From: Galerina marginata
Lineage: Eukaryota > Basidiomycota > Agaricomycetes > Agaricales > Galerinaceae
Length of the DNA: 64,000 nt
Direction of reading: 5' to 3'
Assembly: GCA_023014335.1 (NCBI GenBank)
Contig: JAECYW010000026.1
Span: 558,001-622,000, forward strand
Part shown: positions 23,319-35,829 of the stretch, piece after piece
Position numbering within the stretch: position 1 is the stretch's first letter
Layout: the number at the start of each line of letters is the position of its first letter
Translations under genes and position numbers: made by a program
The notes under the pieces: generated by a model
Told to the model about the DNA's origin: nothing
Database searches by the model: none
The model's input: only the letters and a program-made list of their open reading frames with translations

Positions 23319-26009
23319 CGTAGCAGTGAGATGGAGAGTTGTAGGTCTCCTGTACGTGGCAGTTAAGAAGCAGGGCTCAACAAGGTGACGAAGCGAGATG
23401 CAGGCGGAACGCGCAGTAGTCAAATATCTTGCACTCTGATGAGGTGCACAATGGAAGGAAGGAAGAAGCAGGGAAGCCAGGAGGCTCAAAGGCGCGTTCG
23501 TCGTCACCAACGAGATAACGATCAAGGGAGGAAAAAAGGCGTCAGAGAATGGGGGTGACGGCTTTAAGTGTATGTAAGGGTATTCAAATTGCTGTGGTAC
23601 CTGGAAAAATTGATCGGCGCTTCGATGGCTTGAACAACAGATTCCATGATCATGAAACGACTATCCCGGAAACGATCAAGATTGAAAGCACGAATGTGGG
23701 TAGACCGTGCTTGAACGTGCTAAGGAAGCACCCAAGGAAGTTGAAGGAACGCAGGTAAGTGGATGCTATCAGATCATAAATGGCAACGGCTGCTGCTCGC
23801 CGTCGTCGATAAGACCCGCTATCGTTGGCCCTGAGATCAACACTCGCCCTGTCTTGGTTATCGGCCCAGCTTGGCTGGCGAATCGGATTTTCAAGAGCCC
23901 CTTTCATCAATACGAGCTTAAGCTAAAAACATGAAGCTGAGATATGCGGAGTAGTTCCAACTAGCAGGTATTCTAGCCTCGCGTACAAAGAGAAAGCCTG
24001 ACAGCCTTTGTGACTGATTCGGAGAACATGGACGAGCGATGAGAGATCAATTCACAGCTTCCGAGCCAAGAAATGCTTAATTACGTGCCGAAAGTTGGCC
24101 GAAAACACCCGCTGATGACAAATTTGGAATCTCTCCGTCGACGTACAAACAATCCAAAAACAATACGACCAAAATACGACTCTTTCATCCCACTTGCTTA
24201 ATACCTGTTGCCAAGTTGCTCCTCTCGGTCGTTCTGCCTCGTTCTCGCTGTCAAAAACGACACATTAACCTCTGTCGTTCAATTGACGCAGTCTACTACC
24301 GCGACCTTCTCGGATTCTAGACGATCGTTATGGGGCTCTGAGGCCGCGTTCTAACCTGCAGCTAAGGCTTTAGACCGTTCTATAAGATAAAATCTTGCTG
24401 GTCACGTCCGAGCTAAGCGAACTCTCCTTTGGGCGATTGACAGTGCTCGAAAGTGCTCGACTACACACGCAACCACCTGTTCTATGCGTTACTTTCCCAA
24501 AATTTCAATGTCTTCTGAATCACACTATCACAAGTCTGAAGTTGTCGTCGCTGGAACAAGCTGAAACGGGCCATCGAACTTAGCGTATCTCTGGGCCTCC
24601 TGTGCTGAAGAATTCAATTCCCGGCTCAAGATCGACGTCTCGGCGAGTCAGCCAAACAAACTCATGAATAGCACGAAGCTTCATCGTGGCCGGCGCCGAG
24701 TCTTCAACGACTGCGGATAGGATGAAAACTAAACCCGGCTTCCGCTGCTTAGTCCAAGTTTTGGCTCGACTTTGCTTTCTGCCACCGTAGTGCCGTCGAC
24801 GACGCTATCTGTGACAAATTAACTATGACGTCCGACGTCGTCCGTCATGTCATTTCGTTTCGATTAACGTTGAGCCGAAATTGTCGAATGACGTGTGGTA
24901 TCAGAAGATAAGCACCGAAATCCTTGATCGTGGAGGAATTTCTATGTGAACTTGTACTGGCCGTTCTGCTTCGGTCTATGCAAGCCTTGACCCCGGTGGT
25001 TATGCAGAACGAGACTTTGTCGAAACATTGGCTGGCTGTCTACGGTGAGAATGCAATAATTCAAAACGTCTAGATACTAAAAATTAGTCGTTAGCGAACC
25101 TCCCATGTAAATGTCGCTGCCCTGTCAAAGCTTGCCATAGTATGTCACTGCTGTCGTCTAAATGCAAAAACTAGGCTATGTCAGTCTCATTCGGTATGTC
25201 ATTACCCCGCATTACATGCCGTTGAATAACAGAATCTGTGAAGATATGTCAAGGGTGTAATTAAATAAGCGGCGCGGAGAAAGAGTGCGCTTGATGTACG
25301 ACGGCCAATATCCGCAGTTCTAGTTGTCTTCCTAGCTGAAGAAGTGAGGAATACGGGTGGTCATGGTACGCATGGAATTCTCTCCAAGGGAAAATGATGC
25401 GATACGGTCTAAAACAGAAGGTCCGCTTCGTCGACTGTTCTGGGACGAGTTGGCAGAAGTCTCTGCGGGACACATACTTCACGCTTCGAATTAATATAGA
25501 AGGTAAATCCTGCATTTATCGCTCGAGGAACTCGTAATGATGCAACATTTTCACCAGTGTTATAATTCAGTCGACTTCGAAACCGAACGGGTAAGTCAGT
25601 CATCGAAACTTGGACATTATGAACGAGCTCCCTCTCACATCCCCTCTCGCGTCTTTCGGGATGGACGATCATAGACGGCAATTCTGGTATCATGCAATTG
25701 GTATTTTAGAAAGCTTACCCCAAGTGCGTACAACGGAGCTAGATCACTCCGCTCTGGTGTGCGCCACAATGATACTAATTCAGAAAGACAGGTCCCAAGA
25801 AGACTGCGGTTTCGTATTTAATGTACTACGAACCCCGTCTCTACTGAATACCAACACAATGCCTTTCTGCCAGCAGTAATGGATGAAAACCCTCAAAAGT
25901 CGTCGACTGCACATCTACGGCTTACACCGCCTGTCCAACATGGTCCTCTTTTCTGTCTCCCAAGACGACGGATGGATGGATGGATGAGGTATAACCAGCG
26001 CGATCCCAT
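23319..26009. other. Long gene-poor stretch
   Basis: About 2.7 kb. Open frames (plus 23549-23758, minus 23650-23910, minus 25409-25693, plus 25610-25879) are short and unrecognised. A (GGAT)4 microsatellite lies at about 25970-25986, just downstream of the first minus-strand DUF6534 gene. No RNA gene or transposon ends are seen. Confidence 0.4.
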
Positions 26010-27866
26010 TCAGGCAACTGGTGTGGTGATTTCATTTCTGACCCCGGACTCTAGAAGTTGACAAAGTAAGGAAGTCAGATCAAGGGAATTGCACGTTAAA
26101 GGTTTACACACATGAAGGGACGAGGTGAATTCCGTAGTTGTTTTCTCGTGGAACTCAGTATTCACTTTGACATGCCACGGCCCGGCGCTACTGCTATTGC
26201 CAGTATGTGGTGCACTGGCGCCACTGGCGCCAGAACTACCCACGACGATTGCTCCAGTAGACCCAGGGTTCATTTTCCGTCTTGCATCCAGACTGAAATA
26301 ATTTAATTAGTCAGAACGAAGGCAAATCTTGATAAATGTTTACGTACTTGGCTAGGAAAGACATCGCATGGACTGTTTTTTGAAGCACGTTCAGTCAACA
26401 GGTAAACCTCGAAGGGACAACAAGACCTACTTGCACCCATCTGGTAGCTGAGGAATACATGGGCGAAATTGAATCCCAAAATAGCGAACTGTGCAAATAA
26501 ATCGTTAGCAGTTTCTCGCGGAGCTTGCAATAAGGTTCTACATACCGAGATTAATTCGAACAGGACAAGGATGCTGAGCGCGCATGAAATTAGTACGTTG
26601 CTTTGGAAATGTTAGCCGCCTAACCTAGTGAGCAGTCCTGTGCTGATAAAATACAAAATGAGCGTGTTCACAAATTTTCTGGTGCTGTAAATGTTCGAAG
26701 TTGGGATGGATAATTGTTCAGCTGCGTGATTCCCCTATCGGCCAGTAAAAGGGATGCTCACTGACCTTGAAATTCCTCCACGATGACGGTATAAGTAATA
26801 AACTTGAAATATGGCAATAAGGCCGTCACAAGTTACATCGACGGCAAGCCAACCCTGAACAAGCATCTAGAATTGACAAGTAGTCAGAAGGAGCGAAACG
26901 CAAATTAAAGAGAAAGTCTGACTGAGTCGCCGAGTTTGCTGAAGTCCCTATTTGTCGTCATCGCTTTAATCATGACCGTAGAACACAATCCTAAACCGCG
27001 TTAGGCCACCTCAGGGCATAGACAGTGGCTATTTACCAAGTCCTGCGAGTGCCAGTAACACCTATGATTCATGAAATACACATTGAATGCCAGAACACTC
27101 TGCTGCAGGAATGGACGTACGATTGTTGCGAAAATAAAGTAATTTCGTCCACTCACTAAAGAACGATTTTAATGTCAGTGACCATGATTACCCACTGACG
27201 AGAGAAAATTTACGGATAAGGATACGATAGGCGTAGAACAACTGAACGCTGCATGCGGCAATTGCCTAGCAGGATATCAGCCTTTCAGAGAAAAGTAGAA
27301 TCATTACGGGGCGCTCACGATTAGGCCGAGGTACAGTGCCCACTCCCTGTCATAGTACGCTAAGTAGGTGAAAGCGACAACAAAAATTCAATCCTACCAT
27401 AACACCGTGAGCAAACTTGCATAATCTCCAAAGGATACGACGAGATAACGGTAAATCATTGATGTCTCAATAAATCTATACGTTCTCCTTGAATAATAGT
27501 TGGCGAGGAGAGTAGAATCGTGACTAACTCACAAGTTGAAGATCTGTAGCACTCTAGAACAGCTTTTAATATCTTCTTGAAACCTATCCGGCAGTGTTAC
27601 CTACACGACCCAAGCAACCTGAAAATTCCTCGTAAGTTCTCTGGAAACTTAGCCGACCAAAAAGGGATTACCAATATTTTGAGGACCATCCTGTCACGGG
27701 GGAAGTTGAGGTAATAATTATACCCCTGCACACAGACCAGCCCCACCATCCTGTAGGTCGTGAGTTCATTAGCCTGTCGAGCTCATTGAATCGAAGCGGA
27801 GACAGACCAGGCATTGAAGATGACCCCTAGCTGTGCGGCACCCAGAAAGTCCACCACAAAATTCAT
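26010..27866 (-). CDS. DUF6534-type seven-helix membrane protein, copy 2
   Basis: Minus-strand paralogue of 2846-4586 with the same exon plan, about 16 exons from the ATG at 27866. Joined blocks include FVVDFLGAAQLGVIFNAW, GYNYYLNFPRDRMVLKIL, YRYLVVSFGDY, EWALYLGLI, ACSVQLFYAYRI, LVQGWLAVDVTCDGLI, RKFVNTLILYFISTGLLTR, GFNFAHVFLSYQMGA, HAMSFLA and LDARRK. The tryptophan that opens the LVQAWL helix in the paralogues is methionine, and QAWLCVDGACD became QGWLAVDVTCD, so this helix is the most diverged of the set. The cytoplasmic-type tail carries FHEKTTTEFTSS and a longer end than copy 3. All splice sites that I checked are GT-AG and in phase. No function is known. Confidence 0.82.
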
Positions 27867-27914
27867 TGGTTAAGATAAGGAAGGTTGATGCTGTCTATCC
27901 ATCGAGATGTCTAG

Positions 27915-27923
27915 CTATTTAAA
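27915..27923 (-). promoter_or_regulatory. TATA-like box of DUF6534 copy 2
   Basis: TTTAAATAG, read on the minus strand, lies about 50 nt before the ATG at 27866, in the position of CTTAAATAG upstream of copy 1. Confidence 0.45.
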
Positions 27924-30413
27924 CAGATTCCTTTAGCCCATGACAAAGCTTATAGTGCCGAAAATAATCCTACGGTATACGCGCCATCGATCAATTTAGC
28001 AATACTTCGCCCACTGGACCTTAGTCAAGCAACCTCGGGTAGCGATTCAAAATTATAACTCCTCGACAATACACAGAAAATTCCGTTCTTTGAGGTAATC
28101 GCAAAACTCAAGCAAATTCTACTTCGGCGGCCAGGAGAAGTGCACGCAAGAGAAACGCACTTTTAAGTCGTCCCTTTACTTTAGGTTTGAGTTGGGAAAC
28201 GACTGGGTCGAAGAAAAGTTCATAACTTGAAATAGGGCGAACGTGAAGCAGAGCGGCGGCTAAGCGGCCACAACTCAGCATCCTATTGGAGTGGAATTTT
28301 TCTTAGATTCTCTCGGACTCCGTCATATGACAACATGTTCCCATGTATTGTCTTAAGCCTCAGAAGTTAAGGCGATTCTGTCGGCAATCTAATAAAAGGT
28401 CAGATATCAGCATCTGCATCTAATCCATCTATCAAGAAAGAAGCCTGTATACCGACTGACAACGCCCTGCTTGGCACAGTTTGTTCACGGTACGAATGCT
28501 ATTCGGTAACTACTGAATGTCTGTTTCACGGAGACAGGGGTTTTCGCTTGATCTTGCGTGCCCAAGCCATGGTACAAAAAAGAATCCCAGGTAACTTGAA
28601 CCTCCCAACATCAATGAGCGACAAGTGCGCTGGGAGTTGAGCACTCACGCAATACTCGAGCATTACTGTCGAATTTTGTACCATATGGTCACCAACAAAT
28701 CAGTGTACATCATAGTTTGAGAGTAGCTAACTTACATTATCGAGCTCGTTGTCTTCAGTCTGGCTTGGTGGATTGCATGGGCCGATTTCAACTAAGTACT
28801 TTAAAGCTTACCACTGCCTAAGTAGTTCTCCAACTTGTTTCCAGCCATCCCTGGAGATAATCGCGTTAAGGTCTCTGCTATATGGCTGGTCAACTTGAAC
28901 ATTGTTCCAGACGCAGAACACGTACTGGAAAGCGCAAAGCATAGTTCAAACTGGTCAAGTCGGCGCCAAGAGAATTTGGCAAACATAGCCAAGCAACTTG
29001 CCGGCTCGATCTCGGCTTCTGCTAAACGAATCTTCTCCCAACTCCTCGGAATCGATCCTGGCCGGGGTAACAATGTTCACACATTCCCGTCTGATTTCTT
29101 TTCAGATCCAACTCCTCTCCCGACTCTTTTTGTTCCCGTCGCATCTCACTCTGTTGGTTGCAACTTCAAACCTTATGTAGCCTCAATGCGCGCATTGCTG
29201 GAGCTCCAATCCATCTAATCCATCGACTGGGAGTGTGGCTAGGGCGGTTCACCTGAAAGAAGCACTCTGGTATCGCTATGACAAGACGTACAGACTGAGA
29301 GTGGGCCCAACCTTTCAGTATCTACATCAGAGTATCGGCTTGTTTGCGAAACCCTCCATCTCCTCACGCCTCGATTTCGACATTTCTGCCTTTCGTTTGA
29401 CACTGTAGCCTATTATCACCTCTGAAATTTAGGTCTCCAATTTCCTGCATTCTGGTCTAGTGTCTGGCTTACGCGGTGAACATGCATATTGTCCGTCTGA
29501 TTAGGGTGGGATCCAAGCCAGAGGGCCGTAACACTCGAATACGCTCTCGTATACTTACATCTTGGGCTGAGGCTGGCAGATACAGTGAATTCTTGATCGG
29601 AGACTTTTTATTGAACGAGTACTTCCTTTTCTGCGTTCAAGTGCGAAAGCCGTGCCTGCCAAATTCTTGTATACCACCTCTGTTGTAAACCGAAGGTTCT
29701 CGCAACTAAAATCCGTGCCAGAAAGCCTCTAGTTCTCATGTTGATCTTTTTCGCGATTGGAAGACAAAGGTGGCGTTTCTGGGTTGACCTCCGACGAAAC
29801 ATACTGGGTCTGCAAGAGCATGAAGTGGCTCTTCCGGCCAAAGAAATCCAGTCGGTCAAATGCGGGATGCTCAGTGAGGAATTGCTGATCACTAGAAATC
29901 AATAAACCGGTGAAATCTGGCTTTGTTGGGGTGTTATACGGCTGTGAACGAATACGGTAAAGCTGCCGCCCATCAGTTCTTTGTTAACCGTAGTATCTCA
30001 GGCCCGTCGAAGGAGCACGACAGTTTTCTCTTCACGAAATGTATCGATGCAAATAAAGTGAACTTCGTATTATTCGATTATCATACAGCTGGTGCTGGTG
30101 CAGCATTCCCTTGAACCGGAGACGGGACGTCAAGGCTGCTTTGCTAATCGTGGTGTCAAGGTCTGTCGGACTCTCGGTTCATACGTTCGAATTAAAAATA
30201 GGAAGACTCGGTGCATAGGGTTGGACTGGATTGCTTCACTCCCGTGTGCCGCACGATTTGGTGACAGGAACTCAAACTAAATCTCCTAACCTACTCTGCT
30301 CGTCCTAAATAATTCGTGGTGTCATCATCCAAGTGGGCCAATACTACGGTCTCGATTGCTCCAGAGTCAGAACTCTGGTTGTAAAAAGGCTTAGTAAATC
30401 ACTCGCGCGAAAA
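27924..30413. other. Gene-poor stretch with coding-like fragments
   Basis: Two fragments look coding but are unrecognised. Plus 28835-29218 is an open frame with a helical-looking block (ENLANIAKQLAGSISASAKR). On the minus strand near 29905-29735 a frame reads DQQFLTEHPAFDRLDFFGRK, then SHFMLLQTQYVSSEVNP, and ends at a stop. Upstream of it (about 29985-29915) is GGSFTVFVHSRITPQQ. No joined gene can be built with confidence. The rest is featureless. Confidence 0.3.
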
Positions 30414-32183
30414 TCAAGAGAGTTCACAAACATGCATAGTACTGAATTGCGTAGTGGTCTTCTCTTCGAACAGTGGATTCATTTTGACTGGCCACTGTTC
30501 GCCACTCACAGCACCGCCGGTATGTGATACACCATCAGCAGTCCTGCTGGAGCTATCCATCAGTACCACTCCGCCTGTCATAAGGCTCGCTTTCCGCCTC
30601 GCATCCAAACTGAATCATTTGTTGAGTTAGAATCGGGGCGTGTCAATGAGCATTTTTTTAATGTTCACGTACTTGGCTAGGAAGGACATGGCATGGACTA
30701 GTTTTGTTTTTGAATCATTCTATGAACTGGCAGAAACCAAAGGAGAACATGACTTACTTGCACCCATCTGGTAGCTGAGGAAAACATGCGAAAAATTAAA
30801 ACCCAAGGCTGCAAACTAGCACATAAAACATCAGCGAACTCTCGTCAAGGGACGGCTCAGGACTTTACCGTGCTTAATTCAACCAAAACAAGAATGCTGG
30901 GTGCCATGAAAACTTAGTTCACCGCCGGATAAATGAAGGCCGCCATACCTAGTGAGCAGCCCTGTGCTGATGAAATATAAAATAAGGGTGTTTACAAATT
31001 TCTTCGTCCTGTGGAGTGAAAAGGATGACTTAATTAATAATTCCGGTGAAGGGAGATAAACTAACTTTACAAGGTCTCCGCGACCACGATACAAGTAATA
31101 AACTTGGAAGACGGCAATGAGGAAGTCACAAGCTCCATCGACGCAGAGCCAAGCTTGGACGAGCCACTAATATAGACAAGCAGTTAGAAGCCGGCAAAAA
31201 TGTGGATTAAATGGAAAAACTTGCTGATAATCCGCCAAGGGTGGCGAAATCCCTGTCTGAAGTCAATGCGAAGACCGTGATTGTAGAACACATCCCTGCA
31301 ACGTGTTTGGGCAGAGTTAAGATATAAGCGACGACTACTTACCGAGTCCAGTGAGTGCTAAAACCACCTAAATATTCCACAAATATTGAATGCTATAACT
31401 TTGTGGCAAAGGCGTCGACGTACAATTACCCCGTAAATCAAATAATTCCGGCCGCTCACTAAAGCCCAATCAGAACATCAGTTTGCATCCACAGTTGCCT
31501 ATTGAAAGGCGGAAATAATTACGGAGAAATATACGATGGGCGTAGAACAGCTGGACACTGCACGCGGCAAACGACTACGAGAACGTCGGGGTGCTTAGAT
31601 GGGATCAAAAGATAGTTGTACAAGGGGGAACTTACAATTAAGCCCAGATACACTGCCCATTCCCTGTTGAATCACTGTTAACAAATTCATGGTGACGCTG
31701 GCAGAATTAGATTTACCATGCAACATTGGCCAGTCTGTCGTAATCCCCAAAGGACACGACGAGGTAATGGTAGATCATTACTGTCTGAACAAGTCTGTTT
31801 AATGGCGTTCAATAAATATAAAAGGGATAGTGGGGCCACAATCGACTGACAAATTGAAGACCTGGAGCCCGCTATGCCCCCTTAAGTCATGGCTGGATGT
31901 TTTGTTTCAAGCCACTTACACAACCCAAGCAACCTAAACGGCTTTCTGTCAGTTTATCTTCGGTTTTCGTCTAACAAGGAAATTACCAATAACTTAATGA
32001 TCATTTTGTCGCGTGGAAAGTGAAGATAATAATTATATCCCTGTACACAGATCAGCCCTACCATCCTGTAATTCACCATGAATAATTATTAGCCTTTTGA
32101 ACCCCGGGATTGAAGGAGACAAACCAGGAATTGAGGACAATCCCCAATTGGGCGGCGCCGAACAGATTTAATAGCAGGTTCAT
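30414..32183 (-). CDS. DUF6534-type seven-helix membrane protein, copy 3
   Basis: Minus-strand paralogue with about 16 exons, ATG at 32183. Blocks in order: NLLLNLFGAAQLGIVLNSW, GYNYYLHFPRDKMIIKLL, IYHYLVVSFGDYDRLANVAW, EWAVYLGLI, ACSVQLFYAHRIF, LVQAWLCVDGACDFLIAVF, KKFVNTLILYFISTGLLTR, GFNFSHVFLSYQMGA, HAMSFLA and LDARRK, with a tail that contains FEEKTTTQFSTMH. Two splice oddities occur. The intron at 31167-31224 begins with GC (GCAAGT), where the paralogues have GTCAGT. The intron after the VAWV exon only keeps the frame if both its ends are moved 2 nt upstream relative to the other copies. With these two allowances the gene is intact. Confidence 0.8.
31167..31224 (-). other. GC-AG intron in DUF6534 copy 3
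   Basis: Read on the minus strand, the exon ends GGATTATCA and the intron begins GCAAGTTTTT and ends TATATTAG before the codon for the conserved tryptophan. Copies 1, 2, 4 and 5 have GTCAG at the same place. GCAAGT is the usual form of the rare GC donor class. Confidence 0.7.
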
Positions 32184-32221
32184 GAGGACGGATGCTGTCG
32201 TCTTTCCATTGAAGTGGCTCG

Positions 32222-32230
32222 CTATTTAAG
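32222..32230 (-). promoter_or_regulatory. TATA-like box of DUF6534 copy 3
   Basis: CTTAAATAG on the minus strand, identical to the box of copy 1, about 40 nt before the ATG at 32183. It is followed by CACTTCAATGGAAAGACGAC, which matches the second box of copy 1 (CCAAGGAAAGACGACA). Confidence 0.5.
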
Positions 32231-34793
32231 CCCTCTCCCAGATCTCATCACAGGGCTCTAAATCGCTGTTGAAAAACAACTCACGGTTTTAAAACCATCG
32301 TCTATTTTTGCATGGGATACTCCATGAGCCAAATGGCCCGGCAACAGTTACCTTCCGCGGCTATTCTTGGAACCGTCCATGTTATCTCATAAAAAAAAAA
32401 CATATCTCTGGCATTTCTGCCATGTAAGAAATGTAGACGAACAAATAAAACCCGAAAGCTATTGTGACCTTCTACAGTACCTCGCGCCCGTCTTTAGTAT
32501 TAGAATAATCATGATGGAACTTCTGCGTGTAGCTCTCATGTTCCAGTCAGGACCTTCTTCTTTCTTCCCAAGGAAGTGTGGTTAGGAGCTCAAGTCGCAC
32601 TTGGGGGAGATAGTGTTAATTCGATGGAGCGAACACGTCCGTTGACCTCAATTGGAATACAGAGAAGTTTCACAGGATCAATAAAATCCACTCTCGAGCG
32701 AATAGGTTTCTTCTGTTCCGAATCAAAGGTTTTGATCTTTCGGCACGCTCGTGTCGCCCAGCAGACATATAAATCAATAACATGCACAGGCTTGTCTGGG
32801 AGTTCCCACTGTACAATCCAATCCGTAGCTCTTGAACCGCCCCAGTTTTTAGCCGATAAATGCCTCGCCTTAGTATTAATTCATAAATGGCGTAAATACG
32901 AATGAACGAGCGCATTCCCGTACCAAAACCTAGAGTTTAGGTTATGATAAGAAGTAAATCACCAGACATCTTCTGATAGCCATATAGAAATCGTTTTTTC
33001 GGTCTAATAAAAGACAAGATATCAGGATTTGATGCCTATCTATCAGTACCATCTGAAGCCGTGAGGACTCCTTTGCCTTAATCATGATATACAGAGAATA
33101 ATCAAGAAATTTCAGGGCATTTTTAGGTTCGCAACACTCAATGTATGACAATGTTGCTGCGAGCGCTGCCGCTCATGAGGCACATCGTGCGTTACCAAGA
33201 ACCAAGCATCTATCATATAGATATATTTAGCGTGGCTAGCTTCTCCTTCTCATTATTTCTCCTGAGTGGAAGAAATTTGAATCGGATCTCTCAACAAATT
33301 TGCGTATCGTGGGGTGCATCCCCGCCTTCAACTTTCAATCGAATCAAGTAAATCGTTGGTTTGATATTAACCCCTTTACCGGGTCTGCCCTGGATAATGA
33401 CGAATAAATTGAGCACCACCAGTCGCTATTGACGTCTTGGACTCAGAGATTGTCGCCTTGTCTACGCATCTCTGCCTTCTGCTCTCATTTGGCAGATCCA
33501 CTTTATCTACTCAACTTCTACTCTAAGTCGCGACTTGAAGTCTGACCTGGCCTGGCCTTTCAATCTAATACCTCTTTCATGAAGATTCCTCGGATCTTTC
33601 AGCCTGAACCGACTCAGTGCATACCCCCTCCTGTGAATATCGCTATGTTCGACAGATCAGTTGAGATATCACCTCAAATTCACACAATATTTTTGACCGA
33701 GTGCTGCTGATATTATTACCCTCAAAGATTCAATTTTGTACCCGTGGGTAGCCACTCTGCCACTGGCAGCCACAACTTTACTTGGCCTACGGTCTTACCT
33801 ACACGCTGAGGTCCAATCAAATAAGCGCGGCTCAGTCACGCGGCGGCAAGACCCGCGTTTTTCGCCTTTGAGTCCAAATAAGGCAAACTATTAGTCAGCA
33901 TTTTGCAGAGGACCCATCCTCGTCAGTGCCGACTCAGTTTGTTTATATACCTCCAGGCTCCAGCGTCTCTACAACTATCTCCAACCCTCAACGACCGTTA
34001 TCTCTCATGACGCGTGAGTAATTTCCATTGGATATCAAGTTCCCAATGAATACTACTAAATTGCTGCACATCTCACACTTAATTTTTAAGCCGCAGTATT
34101 CAGCAGCTGTAACCGTAGCTGATATCGTTTCTCAGCGGCCCACACGCGGATGACAGGTACTGTAGTCCAACATACAAATTTTACTCCACATAACAGGACA
34201 AGAACAACTAATACTCTGTTTTCTGTGATAGGCCCGAACTCGATGTCTACATTCACCTGCTGGATCGCATATGGCTTTTGCTCTCTTTGCCAAGGAGTCT
34301 TACCTTCAAATGAGCATCCCCGATCCAACCTCTCATAATGTCCCCTTCCACATTAGATGGTCGGTTCCTGAAGGAGACTCTCTTCCCCTCGCTGTTCTGC
34401 CTCTGTGTCTCCCGCCGTTCTTTGTCATTATCATTTTTACAAGCAGGGATTCGCTTCGTCCCAACGTTCTAACCTTGTTACCCGCAACACTGTGCCTACG
34501 CGGGCGGGACATAAAACTCTGGAAGAGGTGGGGGAAGGCGACGATTAGTCGATGACTGGGTCGGAGTAGCTCGGGGGACGACGGCCATGAGGTCTTTCGG
34601 GCGTTATTCTGTTCTGCATTAATTGGTGAGTCACCCAGGTCGCCTGATTTTGTCATTGAGCCTCCAGCCTCCGAGCCTAGCCTCCTGTGCTATTACTAGT
34701 CCGACAAGTGTCTCTGGGCAAAAAACTTGACTCTGATCCTTAATACGAATGGATGGATGTCACTACGAGATTAACCCTTTCCCTAAACGAGAT
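32231..34793. other. Gene-poor stretch, possible small spliced gene near 34007
   Basis: No recognised gene. Plus 32576-32905 is an unremarkable open frame. Around 33947 there is a TTTATATA element, then an ATG at 34007 directly followed by a strong GTGAGT donor (ATGACG then C|GTGAGT). Downstream frames at 34150-34338 and 34271-34555 look partly coding (for example SIPDPTSHNVPFHIRWSVP). I could not join them into one frame, so this is only a candidate locus. Confidence 0.25.
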
Positions 34794-34798
34794 GCTAA

Positions 34799-34952
34799 TG
34801 TCAGAATTGGCTGCTCGGTCCGACGTCCCCCGTAATATACACGTACAAACAGTTCATATTCCCTGTTTGTACTCGCACATTCTCTCTAACTATTACGTTC
34901 ATTCTCCGTCCTGCGCGTCTAACCCCGTTCCTATTGGAGCTAGGTTCTGTTA
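34799..34952. repeat. Left LTR
   Basis: 154 bp, identical base for base to 35676-35829 as read by eye; ends TG...TA. Confidence 0.93.
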
Positions 34953-34964
34953 GGTTATGGGCCC
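34953..34964. promoter_or_regulatory. Primer-binding site, initiator tRNA-Met half-molecule type
   Basis: GGTTATGGGCCC, immediately after the left LTR, is complementary to GGGCCCATAACC of the eukaryotic initiator tRNA-Met anticodon arm. Copia-type elements are known to prime from a cleaved initiator tRNA at this place. Confidence 0.75.
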
Positions 34965-35087
34965 CGCGCTTCATCTATCTTTCAGGGAGTCTTATTTTGT
35001 GTCTGGCAGCGACAAAGTTTTGCGCCACATCATCATCTTGTGCCAGTTGCCAAATGGCTTCTGAAGACGCCCACAAAGCGTATATTA

Positions 35088-35189
35088 GGTTGGTTGGCCT
35101 AGTAGCCGCCATATAGTGTTTACAAGCACATCATCTGGGGTTGGTTGGCCTAGTAGTCACCAAATTATGTTTCTGTCAACACCATCTTG
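35088..35189. repeat. 51-bp tandem duplication inside the LTR element
   Basis: GGTTGGTTGGCCTAGTAG starts at 35088 and again at 35139. The following bases are similar but diverged, giving two units of 51 bp. Confidence 0.7.
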
Positions 35190-35675
35190 CATCCAGGTTG
35201 GCCAGCATTGCCACCTATCACTTCAACCATATACCCCCCTGATTCAGGCACCCAACTTGCCTCCATCTCATCACATCCCATTCTTCAGCAGCTCATCACA
35301 TTGGACCCCCATCCTGGCTTCATTCAAGATTCAAGAAGCCCAAGTCAATATTCAAGCTTCCTCATCTCATTCCATGACTCACACCCCCCACATCATGGAC
35401 CAGGCTTGTGACCAGCCCACCTCTTTCTCTCATTCACCATTCACCATTTACCCATCTTGTCACCACCATCCTCATCATCATCATCAGTACCAATTTGGAT
35501 GAAGACCTCAATTTCTGTTAGGATTCTTAGGAAGATCTTAGATGGGTTTACTTTCTTATTTTTCTAAATTTTTAGTGGGAGTTACACTCATTTAATCACC
35601 TTCCCTTCCATACTTGTTCAGTGGGAGTCTCCCCTATTTTTCTTTCTACTTCTTTGATCCCTCGCAGAGTGGGAG

Positions 35676-35829
35676 TGTCAGAATTGGCTGCTCGGTCCGA
35701 CGTCCCCCGTAATATACACGTACAAACAGTTCATATTCCCTGTTTGTACTCGCACATTCTCTCTAACTATTACGTTCATTCTCCGTCCTGCGCGTCTAAC
35801 CCCGTTCCTATTGGAGCTAGGTTCTGTTA
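35676..35829. repeat. Right LTR
   Basis: Identical to 34799-34952; followed by the target-site copy GCTAA at 35830-35834. Confidence 0.93.

Larger units (their letters stand above)
34799..35829. mobile_element. Complete non-autonomous LTR element (TRIM-like, copia-type priming)
   Basis: Two identical 154-bp LTRs (34799-34952 and 35676-35829), each starting TGTCAGAATT and ending GTTCTGTTA, enclose 723 bp. The 5-bp sequence GCTAA flanks both sides (34794-34798 and 35830-35834). GGTTATGGGCCC follows the left LTR directly. This is the complement of the anticodon-arm region of initiator tRNA-Met and is the kind of primer site used by copia elements that prime from a half-tRNA. The purine-rich AGAGTGGGAG precedes the right LTR. 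The interior has no gag or pol. It holds a 51-bp tandem duplication (35088-35189) and a His/Ser/Pro-rich open frame with CAT repeats, so mobility would need proteins from elsewhere. Identical LTRs imply recent insertion. Confidence 0.92.

Noticed and set aside
34950..35502. His/Ser/Pro-rich frame inside the LTR element as a gag-like gene
   Set aside because: The composition is a CAT/CCA low-complexity run, without zinc knuckle or any gag or pol motif.
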